A stretch of DNA of 64,000 nucleotides from RYN-230 sp963717125 (GTDB taxonomy: Bacteria; Actinomycetota; Actinomycetes; Streptosporangiales; Streptosporangiaceae): contig CAVQVG010000020.1 in the NCBI GenBank assembly GCA_963717125.1, positions 586,324-650,323 on the forward strand. The letters are read 5' to 3'. The notes beneath the pieces were generated by a model that ran no database searches, had not been told where the DNA came from, and saw nothing but the letters and a program-made list of their open reading frames with translations. A program made the translations under genes and the position numbers. Positions within the stretch are counted from its first letter, which is position 1, and each line of letters begins with the position of its first letter. Below, piece by piece: positions 16,953 through 24,981 of the stretch.

Positions 16953-19068
16953 GTGACCAGCACCGCGGGTGAGCCGGAGGCCATCGTGGCCGTGGATGAC
17001 GGGCTGCTCGCGCTGACGGTATCCGTCGGCGGCGACGGTATCGCGAGGCTGACCCGGCTGGGCCCGGCGGGCACCGGATCCTCCCCCGGGATCCCGCTGG
17101 TCAACGTGCTCACGCCGGGCACCGGACGGACCTGGTCCGGCACCCGGCACGCGGAGTCCGCCCTCGGCGGACGGCTGCGCTACCGCGGGCACTCGGCGCG
17201 GCAGGACGGCCCCTGGCAGGAATTCCTCATCGACCTGGGCGACCCGGCCACCGGGCTGCGGGCCGAGATCTGCTACCGGGTGCTGACCGGCCAGGGCGTG
17301 CTGCGCGCCTGGACCACGCTGACCAACCAGGGCGACGCCCCGGTCACCATCGAGGCGGTGACGTCGTTCCTGTGCGCGGGCCTCGATGGCGGCGGGGGCG
17401 TTGGGCAGCTTGAGGCGTGGTGGGCGGAGAGCGACTGGCTGGCGGAGGGTCGGTGGCAGCGCCGCGCGCTCCGCGACGCGCTGCCGGATCTGAACCGGCA
17501 GGTGCACCCGGCCAACCCGCGCGGCTGTCTCGGGTTCACCAGCCGGGGCTCGTGGTCGTCGATGCCGTACCTGCCGATGGGCGCGCTGGTCAGCCGGGCC
17601 TGGCACGTGCTGGTGCTGGCAGATAGAGCACAACGGCGCGTGGCGCTGGGAGGTCGGCGAGGCGCGTGACGGCGCCTACCTGGCCCTGCTCGGGCCGGCC
17701 GAGGCCGAGCACCAGTGGCGGCAGCCGCTGCCGCCGGGCGGGTCGCTGCGCACCGTGCCGGTCGCGGTGGCGGTCAGCGCGGCCGGTTTCGAGGGCGCCA
17801 TCGCCGGGCTGACCCGCTACCGGCGGGCGATCCGCCGCGCGCATCCCGACCACCGGGAACTGCCGGTGATCTTCAACGACTACATGAACACGCTGATGGC
17901 CAACCCCAGCACGGACAAGCTGCTGCCGCTGATCGCCGCGGCGGCCGAGGTGGGCGCGGAATGCTTCTGCATCGACGCCGGCTGGTACGACGAGGAGCAC
18001 GGCTGGTGGGACAGCGCGGGCGACTGGAAGCCGTCGGCCTCCCGGTTTCCCGGCGGCCTCGCCGAGGTCCTGGAGCACATCCGGGCGGCCGGCCTGGTCC
18101 CCGGCCTGTGGCTGGAACCGGAGGTGGCCGGGGTGCACACCGCGGCGGCCCGTGACCTGCCGGCCGAGGCCTTCTTCCAGCGCGGCGGGACCCGGGTGGC
18201 CGAGCACGGCCGGTACCACCTGGACCTGCGGCATCCAGCCGCGGTCAAGCACCTGGACGAGACGGTCAACTTCCTCGTCGGCGACCTCGGGGTCGGCTAC
18301 CTGAAGCTGGACTACAACATCCAGGCCGACCCGGGCACCGACGTGGCCGCGCCCAGCGCGGGGGCCGGCCTGCTCGGGCACAACCGGGCGCTGCTCGACT
18401 GGCTGGACCGGCTGCTGGACCGGCATCCCGGGCTGACCGTGGAGAATTGCGCCTCCGGCGGGATGCGCGCGGACTACGCCATGCTGTCCCGGCTGCAACT
18501 CCAGTCCACCAGCGACCAGCAGGACCTCCTCCGCTACCCGGCCATCGCGGCCGCCGCCGCGGCGGCGATGACCCCGGAGCAGGCCGGCATCTGGGCCTAC
18601 CCGCAGCCCGGGTTGAGCCCGGAGCAGAACAGTTTCACCCTGTGCGGGGCGCTGCTCGGCCGGATTCACCTGTCCGGGCACCTGGACCGGATGACCGCGG
18701 AGCAGCGCGCCCTGGTGGCGGAGGCGGTCGCGGTGTACAAGGCGATCCGCGCCGACCTGGCCAGCTCGGTGCCGTTCTGGCCGCTCGGGCTGCCCCGGTG
18801 GGCCGACGCCTGGGTCGCCCAGGGCCTGCGCACCCCCGAGCGGAGCTACCTGCTGGTCTGGCGGCGCGGCGCTCCGCCGGGGACGCCGGACGCGCCGGGT
18901 GACTCCGGGCCGGCCACCCTGCCCGTCCCGCACCTGGGCGGCCGTCCGGTCCGGGCCGAGGTGCTGTTCGGCGCGGGCCAGGCGCAGTGGGCGCCGGCCG
19001 CCGGCACGCTGACCGTGACGCTGCCCCCGGCCCCCGCCGCCTGCCTGCTCCGGCTCAGCCCCGGCTGA
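16953..19068 (+). pseudogene. GH36 alpha-galactosidase, frameshifted
   Basis: Retaining alpha-galactosidase hydrolysing terminal alpha-galactosides. The start is a GTG with GAGGAGG seven bases upstream. The N-terminal beta-sandwich is read to about 17616, then homology jumps +1 to WQIEHNGAWRWEVGEA, a hallmark of GH36. Removing one C near 17616 gives LVWQIEHNG in frame. Downstream the barrel is intact: FNDYMNTLM, ECFCIDAGWYDE, GLWLEPE, the nucleophile in YLKLDYN (Asp codon 18310-18312), ENCASGG, and the acid/base Asp in TSDQQDL (codon 18514-18516). Combined length is about 705 residues, the family norm. The upstream frame ends at 17669, and a downstream ATG-like start would lack the first domain. 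Real lesion or assembly error. Confidence 0.8.
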
Positions 19069-19090
19069 CCCGGCCGGCGCTGCGCGCTCG

Positions 19091-20329
19091 TTAGGCGGTG
19101 AACTCGGCGAGTAGGGACAGCAGCGCCTCGGGCGCCTCGATCTGCGGCAGGTGACCGGCGTCCGGCAGCACCCGGAAGGTGGCGCCGGGAATGGCCGCCG
19201 CGTATTCCTGGCCGTAGGCCGGGGTCACCATCCGGTCCGCCTCGCCCCACACCACGAGCGTGGGCACGGTCAGGCCGGCCAGCCGCGCGGCCAGGCCGGG
19301 ATCGGCCATCGACCGGCCGCCGTAGACCTCCAGCGCGGCCCGGTTGGCCGCGGCGATGGCCTGCTGCTCGCTGGTCAGCGTGGCCGGGTCGATCCGGTAC
19401 CGGTCCGGGTGCGCGAAGCTGACGTCGAAGACCTGGTCGAGCGTCATCGAGAAGTAGTCCGCGATCGGGTGGTCGGCGGAGTCCAGGCCGGCCGCGTCCA
19501 GCAGGACCAGCCGGCTGACGCGGTCCGCCGCGCCGAGCGCGGTTTCCGCGGCGATCCAGCCGCCGACCGAGCTGCCCACCACGGTCACCCCGGTCAGGCC
19601 GAGCTGGCCGAGCAGGTTCCGGTACAGCTCGCCCAGCTTGCGGGCCGAATCGAGCCCGGCCGGCCGGGGCGTGCCGCCGAAACCGGGATGCACCGGGGTC
19701 AGCACCTGGACCGGGAACCGCTCGGCCAGCAGGCCGGCGAAGCCGGCCACCGAGTCCGGCCCGGCGCCGCCGTGCAGCAGCAGGACCGGGCGGCCCTGAC
19801 CGCGCTGGGTGACGGTGACCGGGACGTCCCCGAACGAGGTGGCCACCTGGTACGTGGCGGTGCCCGGGTCGTCCGCGTAGCTGGTGGCGGGCTCGGTCGC
19901 GTACCGGCTCATGACCTGCTGGGTCGCCGCCGGGGTCAGCGTCCCACCCTGCTCGATCATCGCGCGCAGGTCACGGAAGTACTGCACGTACAGATCCGGG
20001 GTGAACGTGTTGAGCAGCACCAGTGGTTCGTCGCCCGGGTTGGCGAAGGTGTGCGGGGCGCCGGGCGGGATCATGGCCAGGCTGCCGGCCGGCGCGTCGT
20101 AGCTCTCCGCCCCGACGGTGAACCGGGCGGTGCCGGAGACCACGTAGAAGCCCTCGTCGTGCCGGGCGTGCCGGTGCTGCGGCGGGCCGTCGGAGTGCGG
20201 AGCTACGGTGATCTCGCCCACCCCGAGGCGGTGGCCGGTGGTGCTGCCGTCCTCCAGGATCCGCATCGTGGTCGGTCCCAGGTGGACGATCTCGCCGCCG
20301 CCGGGGCCGGTGATGGAAGCCTTGGTCAT
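19091..20329 (-). CDS. Cupin-alpha/beta hydrolase fusion protein
   Basis: A 412-residue two-domain protein. Residues about 1-130 are a single cupin: PQHRHARHDEGFYVVSG (metal-site His/His/Glu) and IPPGAPHTFANPG (second motif with His). Residues about 165-412 are an alpha/beta hydrolase: VLLLHGGAGPDS (oxyanion strand), VVGSSVGGWIAAE (nucleophile elbow, Ser), VVWGEADRMV (acid Asp) and DAGHLPQIEAPE (His). All triad residues are present. Each half is usually a separate protein, so the fusion may couple cupin binding or dioxygenation of a ring with hydrolysis of the product, but the substrate is unknown. GAAGAGG precedes the ATG at 20329. It faces a TetR gene across a shared operator region. Confidence 0.82.
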   Translation of the reverse strand: MTKASITGPGGGEIVHLGPTTMRILEDGSTTGHRLGVGEITVAPHSDGPPQHRHARHDEGFYVVSGTARFTVGAESYDAPAGSLAMIPPGAPHTFANPGDEPLVLLNTFTPDLYVQYFRDLRAMIEQGGTLTPAATQQVMSRYATEPATSYADDPGTATYQVATSFGDVPVTVTQRGQGRPVLLLHGGAGPDSVAGFAGLLAERFPVQVLTPVHPGFGGTPRPAGLDSARKLGELYRNLLGQLGLTGVTVVGSSVGGWIAAETALGAADRVSRLVLLDAAGLDSADHPIADYFSMTLDQVFDVSFAHPDRYRIDPATLTSEQQAIAAANRAALEVYGGRSMADPGLAARLAGLTVPTLVVWGEADRMVTPAYGQEYAAAIPGATFRVLPDAGHLPQIEAPEALLSLLAEFTA

Positions 20330-20355
20330 GCTGACCTCTTCCCTGCTCGTTTCGG

Positions 20356-20425
20356 TCTTCGTAAGAGTCAACTCTCACGAAGATAGCTTGCTCGCACCAG
20401 TCGTGCAAGGATACTCTCACGAAGA
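20356..20425. promoter_or_regulatory. Shared operator/promoter region of the cupin-hydrolase and tetR genes
   Basis: TCTTCGTAAGAGT (20356-20368), a CA spacer and ACTCTCACGAAGA (20371-20383) make a 28-base near-perfect palindrome with one mismatch. A third copy, ACTCTCACGAAGA, lies at 20413-20425, exactly 42 bases from the second. For the hydrolase (minus strand) TTGCAC (20403-20408) and TATCTT (20380-20385) are 17 bases apart, with the -10 inside the palindrome. For tetR, TTGCTC (20388-20393) precedes an ATACTC-type -10 overlapping copy three. Repressor binding would shut both directions. Confidence 0.68.
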
Positions 20426-20451
20426 GAGATAACAATCATGATGGAGGGCTC

Positions 20452-21147
20452 ATGACGGCCGCCGTCAACGGCGCCACCGGGCGCGCGAACCAGAAGGCCA
20501 GGACGCGCAAGGCCATCGTGGACGCCTGCCGTGAGCTGACCCGGTCCGGCGCCGAGATAACCATGCCGGACGTCGCGCGGGCGGCCATGGTGTCCGAGGC
20601 CACCGCGTACCGCTACTTCCCCGACCTGGTCACGCTGCTCCAGGCGGCGCTGGCCGGGCTGTGGCCTTCGCCCGCGGACGCACTGGCGCCGGTGGCCGGG
20701 TCGGCCGACCCGGCCGAGCGGGTCGGCTTCGCCTGTGCCTACCTGCTCCGCGGCGTGCACGCCTACCAGGGCTCGGTGCGCGCGATGATCTCGCACACGA
20801 TCGCGGCCCCGGCGCAGGCACAGGCCCGGCCCGGGATCCGGTTCGACCTGCTGGACTACGCGCTGGCCCCGTTCGCCGGCCCAGCCGACCCCACCGACCG
20901 CTCCGGCCCGGCCAGCCCGGCCAGCCCGGGCTGCCCGGCCAGTGCGGCCAGCCCGGCCGGCCCGGGCTTCCTGCCGCCGGCCGCGATGGCCCGGCTGAAG
21001 CAGGAACTCGCCGTCGTGGTCAGCGCCGAGGCGCTGTTCGTGCTGACCGACCTGTGCGGACTCCCGGTGGACGACGCCGTCGCGACCGCGGTGCACGCCG
21101 CCGAGACGCTGACCAGAGCCGCGTTCGCCGGCCAAGCCGCGGGCTGA
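20452..21147 (+). CDS. TetR-family transcriptional regulator
   Basis: A 231-residue TetR protein. The HTH lies at about residues 20-65 (ARTRKAIVDACRELT, MPDVARAAMVSEATAYRYFP). The ligand domain contains an unusual Pro/Ser/Ala-rich loop at about 150-180 (GPASPASPGCPASAAS), likely disordered. GGAGG lies five bases before the ATG. It is divergent from the cupin-hydrolase gene and the operator copies lie between them, so it is probably an autoregulated repressor of that gene, perhaps released by the enzyme's substrate. Confidence 0.85.
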   Translation: MTAAVNGATGRANQKARTRKAIVDACRELTRSGAEITMPDVARAAMVSEATAYRYFPDLVTLLQAALAGLWPSPADALAPVAGSADPAERVGFACAYLLRGVHAYQGSVRAMISHTIAAPAQAQARPGIRFDLLDYALAPFAGPADPTDRSGPASPASPGCPASAASPAGPGFLPPAAMARLKQELAVVVSAEALFVLTDLCGLPVDDAVATAVHAAETLTRAAFAGQAAG

Positions 21148-21275
21148 CCGGCGCCGCGGCGGGTTGGCGGCCCGCCGTTTAACGTCGGCGAAACACATTG
21201 TTACGTGCCTTCAATACGGCGTCGCTAACCTGTTCTTTCCGTCCACGGCGGAAGGCAGAGGGAAAGGCGCCATCC

Positions 21276-22400
21276 ATGAGCATAAGCGTCCGGGAATGGT
21301 TTGCCCAGCGGTCGTTCAGTCACCAGGAATTCGCCGGCCTGGCCGCCGCCGGGCGGGCTGGCGACCTCAGCACCACGCTCATCTTCCCGACCCGCAACGT
21401 GGCCGGGACCATCGGCCCGATCCTGGCCACGGTGGCCCGGCTGAACGAGCGCAGCGGGCTGATCGACCAGGTCATCGTCGTGGACGCGGACTCCGCGGAC
21501 GGCACCGCGGACATCGCCCGGGCGGCCGGGGCCGAGGTCTATTCGGAGAACGAACTGCTGCCCGGCTACGGCCCGGCCCGCGGTAAGGGCGACGCCATGT
21601 GGCGCAGCCTGTCGGTGGCCCGCGGGGACATCGTCATGTTCGCCGACGCCGACACCAGCAATTTCGGCGAGCATTTCATCTACGGCACGCTGGGCCCGCT
21701 GCTCACACTGCCGGATGTGCAGTTCAGCAAGGCGGCCTACCGGCGGCCGTTCACCGATTCGAGCCAATCGGTGATTGACGGTGGCGGCCGGGTGACCGAG
21801 CTCATGGCCAAGCCGCTGTTCAATTTCTGCTGCCCGGAACTCACCGGATTCGTGCAGCCACTGGCGGGCGAATTCGCGGCTTACCGCGAGCTGTTCTACA
21901 GCATCCCGTTTCTCACCGGCTACGGAGTGGAACTGGGCATCCTGGTGGACGTGCTGCAGGACGCGGGCCTGGCCGCGATGGCCCAGGTCGATCTCGGCGC
22001 CCGGCAGAACCGGCACCAGCCGCTGTGGGACCTGAGCCGGATGAGCTCCGCCGTGCTGCGGGCCATGGCCAGCCGGGTGCCGGTGGCCCAGCGCGGGATG
22101 TCCTCCCCGGCCGCGTCGGAGGTGCTGGCCCTGCGGCCCGAGGTGTACTTGCACGCGGTGGCCACCGAGGCCGGGCTCCGGCTCGATGAGCACACCAGCG
22201 AACTGCTGGAGCGCCCGCCGATGGCTCAGCTGCTGGCCGCGGCCCCGGCGGCCAGCCGGATGATGGTGAACGCCGCGCCCTGCGGGTCGGTGAGTATCGC
22301 CAGGCGGCCCGGCGGCGCGTCGGCCGGCGGCACGGTCACCTGGCCGCCCAGCTCGGTCGCCCGGGCCGCGGCGGCGTCGCAATCGGTGACCGCGAAGTAG
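21276..22400 (+). CDS. gpgS: Glucosyl-3-phosphoglycerate synthase
   Basis: GT-A retaining glycosyltransferase (GT81) that transfers glucose from an NDP-glucose to 3-phosphoglycerate, the first step toward glucosylglycerate and, in mycobacteria, methylglucose lipopolysaccharides. Seen: TLIFPTRNVAGTIGPILATV, the metal/nucleotide motif VMFADADTSNF, GGGRVTELMAKPLF, LAGEFAAYRELF and GYGVELGILVDVL, all family blocks. Homologues end just after the ERPPM-like motif, here at about residue 314; this frame runs a further ~60 low-complexity residues to 22400 and overlaps the convergent VOC gene by 175 bases. The true stop may have been lost through an indel. No mannosyl- or glucosylglycerate phosphatase gene is adjacent. 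Confidence 0.84.
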   Translation: MSISVREWFAQRSFSHQEFAGLAAAGRAGDLSTTLIFPTRNVAGTIGPILATVARLNERSGLIDQVIVVDADSADGTADIARAAGAEVYSENELLPGYGPARGKGDAMWRSLSVARGDIVMFADADTSNFGEHFIYGTLGPLLTLPDVQFSKAAYRRPFTDSSQSVIDGGGRVTELMAKPLFNFCCPELTGFVQPLAGEFAAYRELFYSIPFLTGYGVELGILVDVLQDAGLAAMAQVDLGARQNRHQPLWDLSRMSSAVLRAMASRVPVAQRGMSSPAASEVLALRPEVYLHAVATEAGLRLDEHTSELLERPPMAQLLAAAPAASRMMVNAAPCGSVSIARRPGGASAGGTVTWPPSSVARAAAASQSVTAK

Positions 22401-23035
22401 ACCACCCAGCGCGGTGGGACGTCGGCCGGCCACTCCTCGTCCATGTGCACCATGCCGCCGACGGTGCGGCCGGCCAGCCGCCACTCGGTGTACGTCATCG
22501 GGCCCATCTCGCTGGTGTCCGGCGCCCAGCCGAACACGCTGCCGTAGAACGCGCCGGCCGCCTCGGTGTCCCGGCAGGCCAGCTCGCTCCAGCAGAAGCA
22601 GCCCGGGTCGTTGACCAGCCGGGCGCCGTGGAACGCCGCGGGCTGCCACACCGCGAACAGAGCGCCCTGGTCGTCGGCGAACATGCCCATCGTGCCCTGC
22701 CCGGGCACCTCGGCGGGCGGGGCCACGACCTGCCCACCGGCCGCGGTCACCCGGGCCGCCGCGGCCCCGGCGTCGGTCACGCTGACGTAGCTGTTCCAGG
22801 CGGCCCGGCGGCTGCCCGGGCTGGGCATCAGGCCGGCCACCACCCGGCCGGGGAACTCGCCGGGCGCCGTGCCGGGCGGGGCGAAGAAGGTGTACGCCGC
22901 GTCCCCGCCGGGCGGCGCGTCCTGGGCCGACCAACCGAACAGCCCGGTGTAGAACGCGGCCGACGCCGCCGGGTCGCTGGTGGACAGGTCAACCCAGCAC
23001 GGCGTGCCTGGCGGATATGCCCTCATCGCAGGCAT
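22226..23035 (-). CDS. Tandem VOC (glyoxalase/bleomycin resistance fold) protein
   Basis: A 269-residue protein with two VOC units. Unit 1 (~10-130) opens PCWVDLSTSDPAASAAFYTG and unit 2 (~140-262) opens FCWSELACRDTEAAGAFYG; both end in DDQGALFAVWQP / DPQGAAFTIIRLA. Two paired units build one beta-alpha-beta-beta-beta barrel site. This is the common actinobacterial VOC type resembling the anthracycline-binding protein CFP30B; substrate unknown. GGGAGGG lies six bases before the ATG. It is convergent with gpgS, with overlapping 3' ends. Confidence 0.83.
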   Translation of the reverse strand: MPAMRAYPPGTPCWVDLSTSDPAASAAFYTGLFGWSAQDAPPGGDAAYTFFAPPGTAPGEFPGRVVAGLMPSPGSRRAAWNSYVSVTDAGAAAARVTAAGGQVVAPPAEVPGQGTMGMFADDQGALFAVWQPAAFHGARLVNDPGCFCWSELACRDTEAAGAFYGSVFGWAPDTSEMGPMTYTEWRLAGRTVGGMVHMDEEWPADVPPRWVVYFAVTDCDAAAARATELGGQVTVPPADAPPGRLAILTDPQGAAFTIIRLAAGAAASS

Positions 23036-23157
23036 CGCGGTCCCTCCCCCTAGCCGCCGGTGTCACTGTGGCCTCGCTGACCATACATCCGCCACACCAC
23101 CTACGTCCGGCCCGGCCGCATCTCGCCACCTGACCGGGCCACGCATATCATCTTCCT

Positions 23158-23376
23158 GTGCCACGTTATGAGTACCGGTGCCGGGCCTGCGGCGACACGT
23201 TCGAGCGCAGCCGGCCGATGAGTGAGTCGTCCGAGCCGTGCCCGTGCCCGCAGGGGCACGACGACACGGTCAAGCTGCTGTCCACCGTGGCCGTCGGCGG
23301 CCGGGCCAGCTCGTCGTCCGCGCCGCGATCCGGCGGCGGAGGCGGCTGCTGCGGTGGCGCCTGCGGCTGCAGCTGA
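23158..23376 (+). CDS. FmdB-family zinc ribbon protein
   Basis: A 72-residue protein. It starts PRYEYRCRACGDTFE with a first CxxC knuckle; a second cysteine pair lies in PCPCPQGHDD. The tail is Gly/Ser-rich and ends in CCGGACGCS, a cysteine cluster common in this family and possibly an additional metal site. The function of FmdB-like zinc ribbons is poorly known. The GTG start lies six bases after TATCAT (23146-23151), so the message is probably leaderless. The next gene starts 10 bases downstream. Confidence 0.8.
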   Translation: MPRYEYRCRACGDTFERSRPMSESSEPCPCPQGHDDTVKLLSTVAVGGRASSSSAPRSGGGGGCCGGACGCS

Positions 23377-23386
23377 ACCCCAGCCC

Positions 23387-24160
23387 ATGGCCCCGCTCCC
23401 GCCTGCCCGCTACTACGCCGAGATCACCGGCAGCACCGCGGCGCTGGCCGCGCTGATCGACGGGGCTGACCCGGCCCAGCCGGTGCCGAGCTGCCCGGAC
23501 TGGACGCTGCGCCAGCTGGCCACGCACGTCGGCCGGTTGCATCGCTGGGCGGCGGAGACCGTGCGCACCCGGTCGGCCGAGTTCATCCCGTTCCGCAGCG
23601 TGCCGGACGGCCGGTTCCCGGACGACCCGGCGCAGCGGCCGGGCTGGCTGACCGCGGGCGCCGAGCGGCTCATCGGGGAAGTCAGCCAGGCCGGCGCCGA
23701 CCCGGTGTGGGCGTTCGGCACGCTCCGGCCCGCGGGCTTCTGGGCCCGCCGGATAACACACGAGACCGCGGTGCACCGGGCCGACGGGCAGCTGGCCACC
23801 GGCACCGCGCCGGTCATCGAGCCGGACGTCGCCGCCGACGGGATCGACGAGTGGCTTACGTTCGTGACCGTCCCGGATCCCGGGCGGGCGGACACCCGGC
23901 TGGCCGGGCTGCAACCCGGCCAATCGCTGCACGTGCACGCCGGCGACGCGCCCAGTGGCCAGGGCGAATGGCTGGTCAGCCGGGACGGCGACGGCATCGG
24001 GGTGCGCCGGGAGCACGCCAAGGGCGACGCCGCACTGCGCGGCCCGGCGTCCGGCCTGCTGCTGGTGCTGACCCGGCGGCTCTCCCCGGAGCAGGCCGGC
24101 GTCGAAGTGCTCGGCGACCCGGCCGTGTTCCGCAGCTGGCTGGACGCTACCCCGTACTAG
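23387..24160 (+). CDS. Mycothiol-dependent maleylpyruvate isomerase-type protein
   Basis: A 257-residue protein of the DinB/MDMPI superfamily. The N-terminal metal-binding bundle has VPSCPDWTLRQLATHVGRLHRW (first metal His) and HETAVHRADGQLA (HxxxHxxD second site). The C-terminal ~80 residues are the sterol-carrier-like MDMPI C domain. Such proteins are thought to be mycothiol-dependent transferases or isomerases, but most have no assigned substrate. It follows fmdB on the same strand and its stop overlaps the convergent SIP-type gene by four bases. Confidence 0.78.
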   Translation: MAPLPPARYYAEITGSTAALAALIDGADPAQPVPSCPDWTLRQLATHVGRLHRWAAETVRTRSAEFIPFRSVPDGRFPDDPAQRPGWLTAGAERLIGEVSQAGADPVWAFGTLRPAGFWARRITHETAVHRADGQLATGTAPVIEPDVAADGIDEWLTFVTVPDPGRADTRLAGLQPGQSLHVHAGDAPSGQGEWLVSRDGDGIGVRREHAKGDAALRGPASGLLLVLTRRLSPEQAGVEVLGDPAVFRSWLDATPY

Positions 24161-24939
24161 GCGTCCCGGGCGGGCTCGCCATGCGAGGCGTTCGCCTTGC
24201 CGCGGCCCCAGTAGGCCTTGGGCGAGACCTGCTCCGCCGTCAGCCCCCGGTTGGCCAGCATCTCGCGCAGCGCCAGCACCACCTTGGCCTCGCCGAACAG
24301 GTAGCCGTGGCCGTGCCCGTCCGGCAGCCGGATCCCGGTCAGCGCGGCGGCCAGCCGCTCCGGGTCCCCGGCCGGTGCGCTGGCCCCGTCCCCGGCCGAC
24401 CGGGGCAGCCAGCGCAGCGTGACGTCGGCCTTGGCGTCCAGCGGCTGCTCGTCGGCGGGCTCCGGAATCTCCAGCGCCGCGATGGCGCGCGTCCCGGCGG
24501 GCAGCGAGCCCACCATCGCGAACACCGCGGCCAGCCCGGACTCGTCCGCGGCGAACAGGTGCCAGTCCGCGTCCGCCGCCGGGAAGATCTTGCCCCGCGG
24601 GCCGATGCCCTCGATCGTGTCGCCCGGCCGCGCCGCTCGCAGCCAGCTCTCACCGGGTCCGTCGCCGTGCCGGACGATGTCCATGGTCAGCTGCTGCCCG
24701 GCCGGGTCCAGGTCGCGGATGGTGTACCGGCGGCGCACCGGCCGGTTGCCGTCCACCGCCACCATCAGCATGACGTCCTGGCCAGGCTGGTAACTGAACG
24801 TGGTCAGCTCCGGGGCGGTCAGCACGAGCCGCTGCATGTGCGGGGTGACCAGGCGGTTAGCGACCACCTCGAACCGCATCCGGGTGGTACCGGCCAGCGC
24901 CCCGGTCAGCTGGGCAAATGGGTCATCGAGTTCAGGCAC
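24157..24939 (-). CDS. Siderophore-interacting (SIP/ViuB-type) FAD protein
   Basis: A 260-residue flavin reductase of the SIP family, which reduces ferric siderophores in the cytoplasm. The FAD-binding barrel holds RRRYTIRDLDPAGQQLTMDIV (RxYT motif) and GPGESWLRAARPGDTIEGIGP. The NAD(P)H lobe holds WHLFAADESGLAAVFAMV and the late YLFGEAKVVLALREML with YWGRGKAN at the end, the family's conserved tail. No siderophore transport gene is adjacent, so it may act on imported ferri-siderophores from other loci. Confidence 0.86.
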   Translation of the reverse strand: MPELDDPFAQLTGALAGTTRMRFEVVANRLVTPHMQRLVLTAPELTTFSYQPGQDVMLMVAVDGNRPVRRRYTIRDLDPAGQQLTMDIVRHGDGPGESWLRAARPGDTIEGIGPRGKIFPAADADWHLFAADESGLAAVFAMVGSLPAGTRAIAALEIPEPADEQPLDAKADVTLRWLPRSAGDGASAPAGDPERLAAALTGIRLPDGHGHGYLFGEAKVVLALREMLANRGLTAEQVSPKAYWGRGKANASHGEPARDA

Positions 24940-24981
24940 CCGGCCAGTGTACGTGCGGCCCCGGCCGTTACCCGGTAAACC

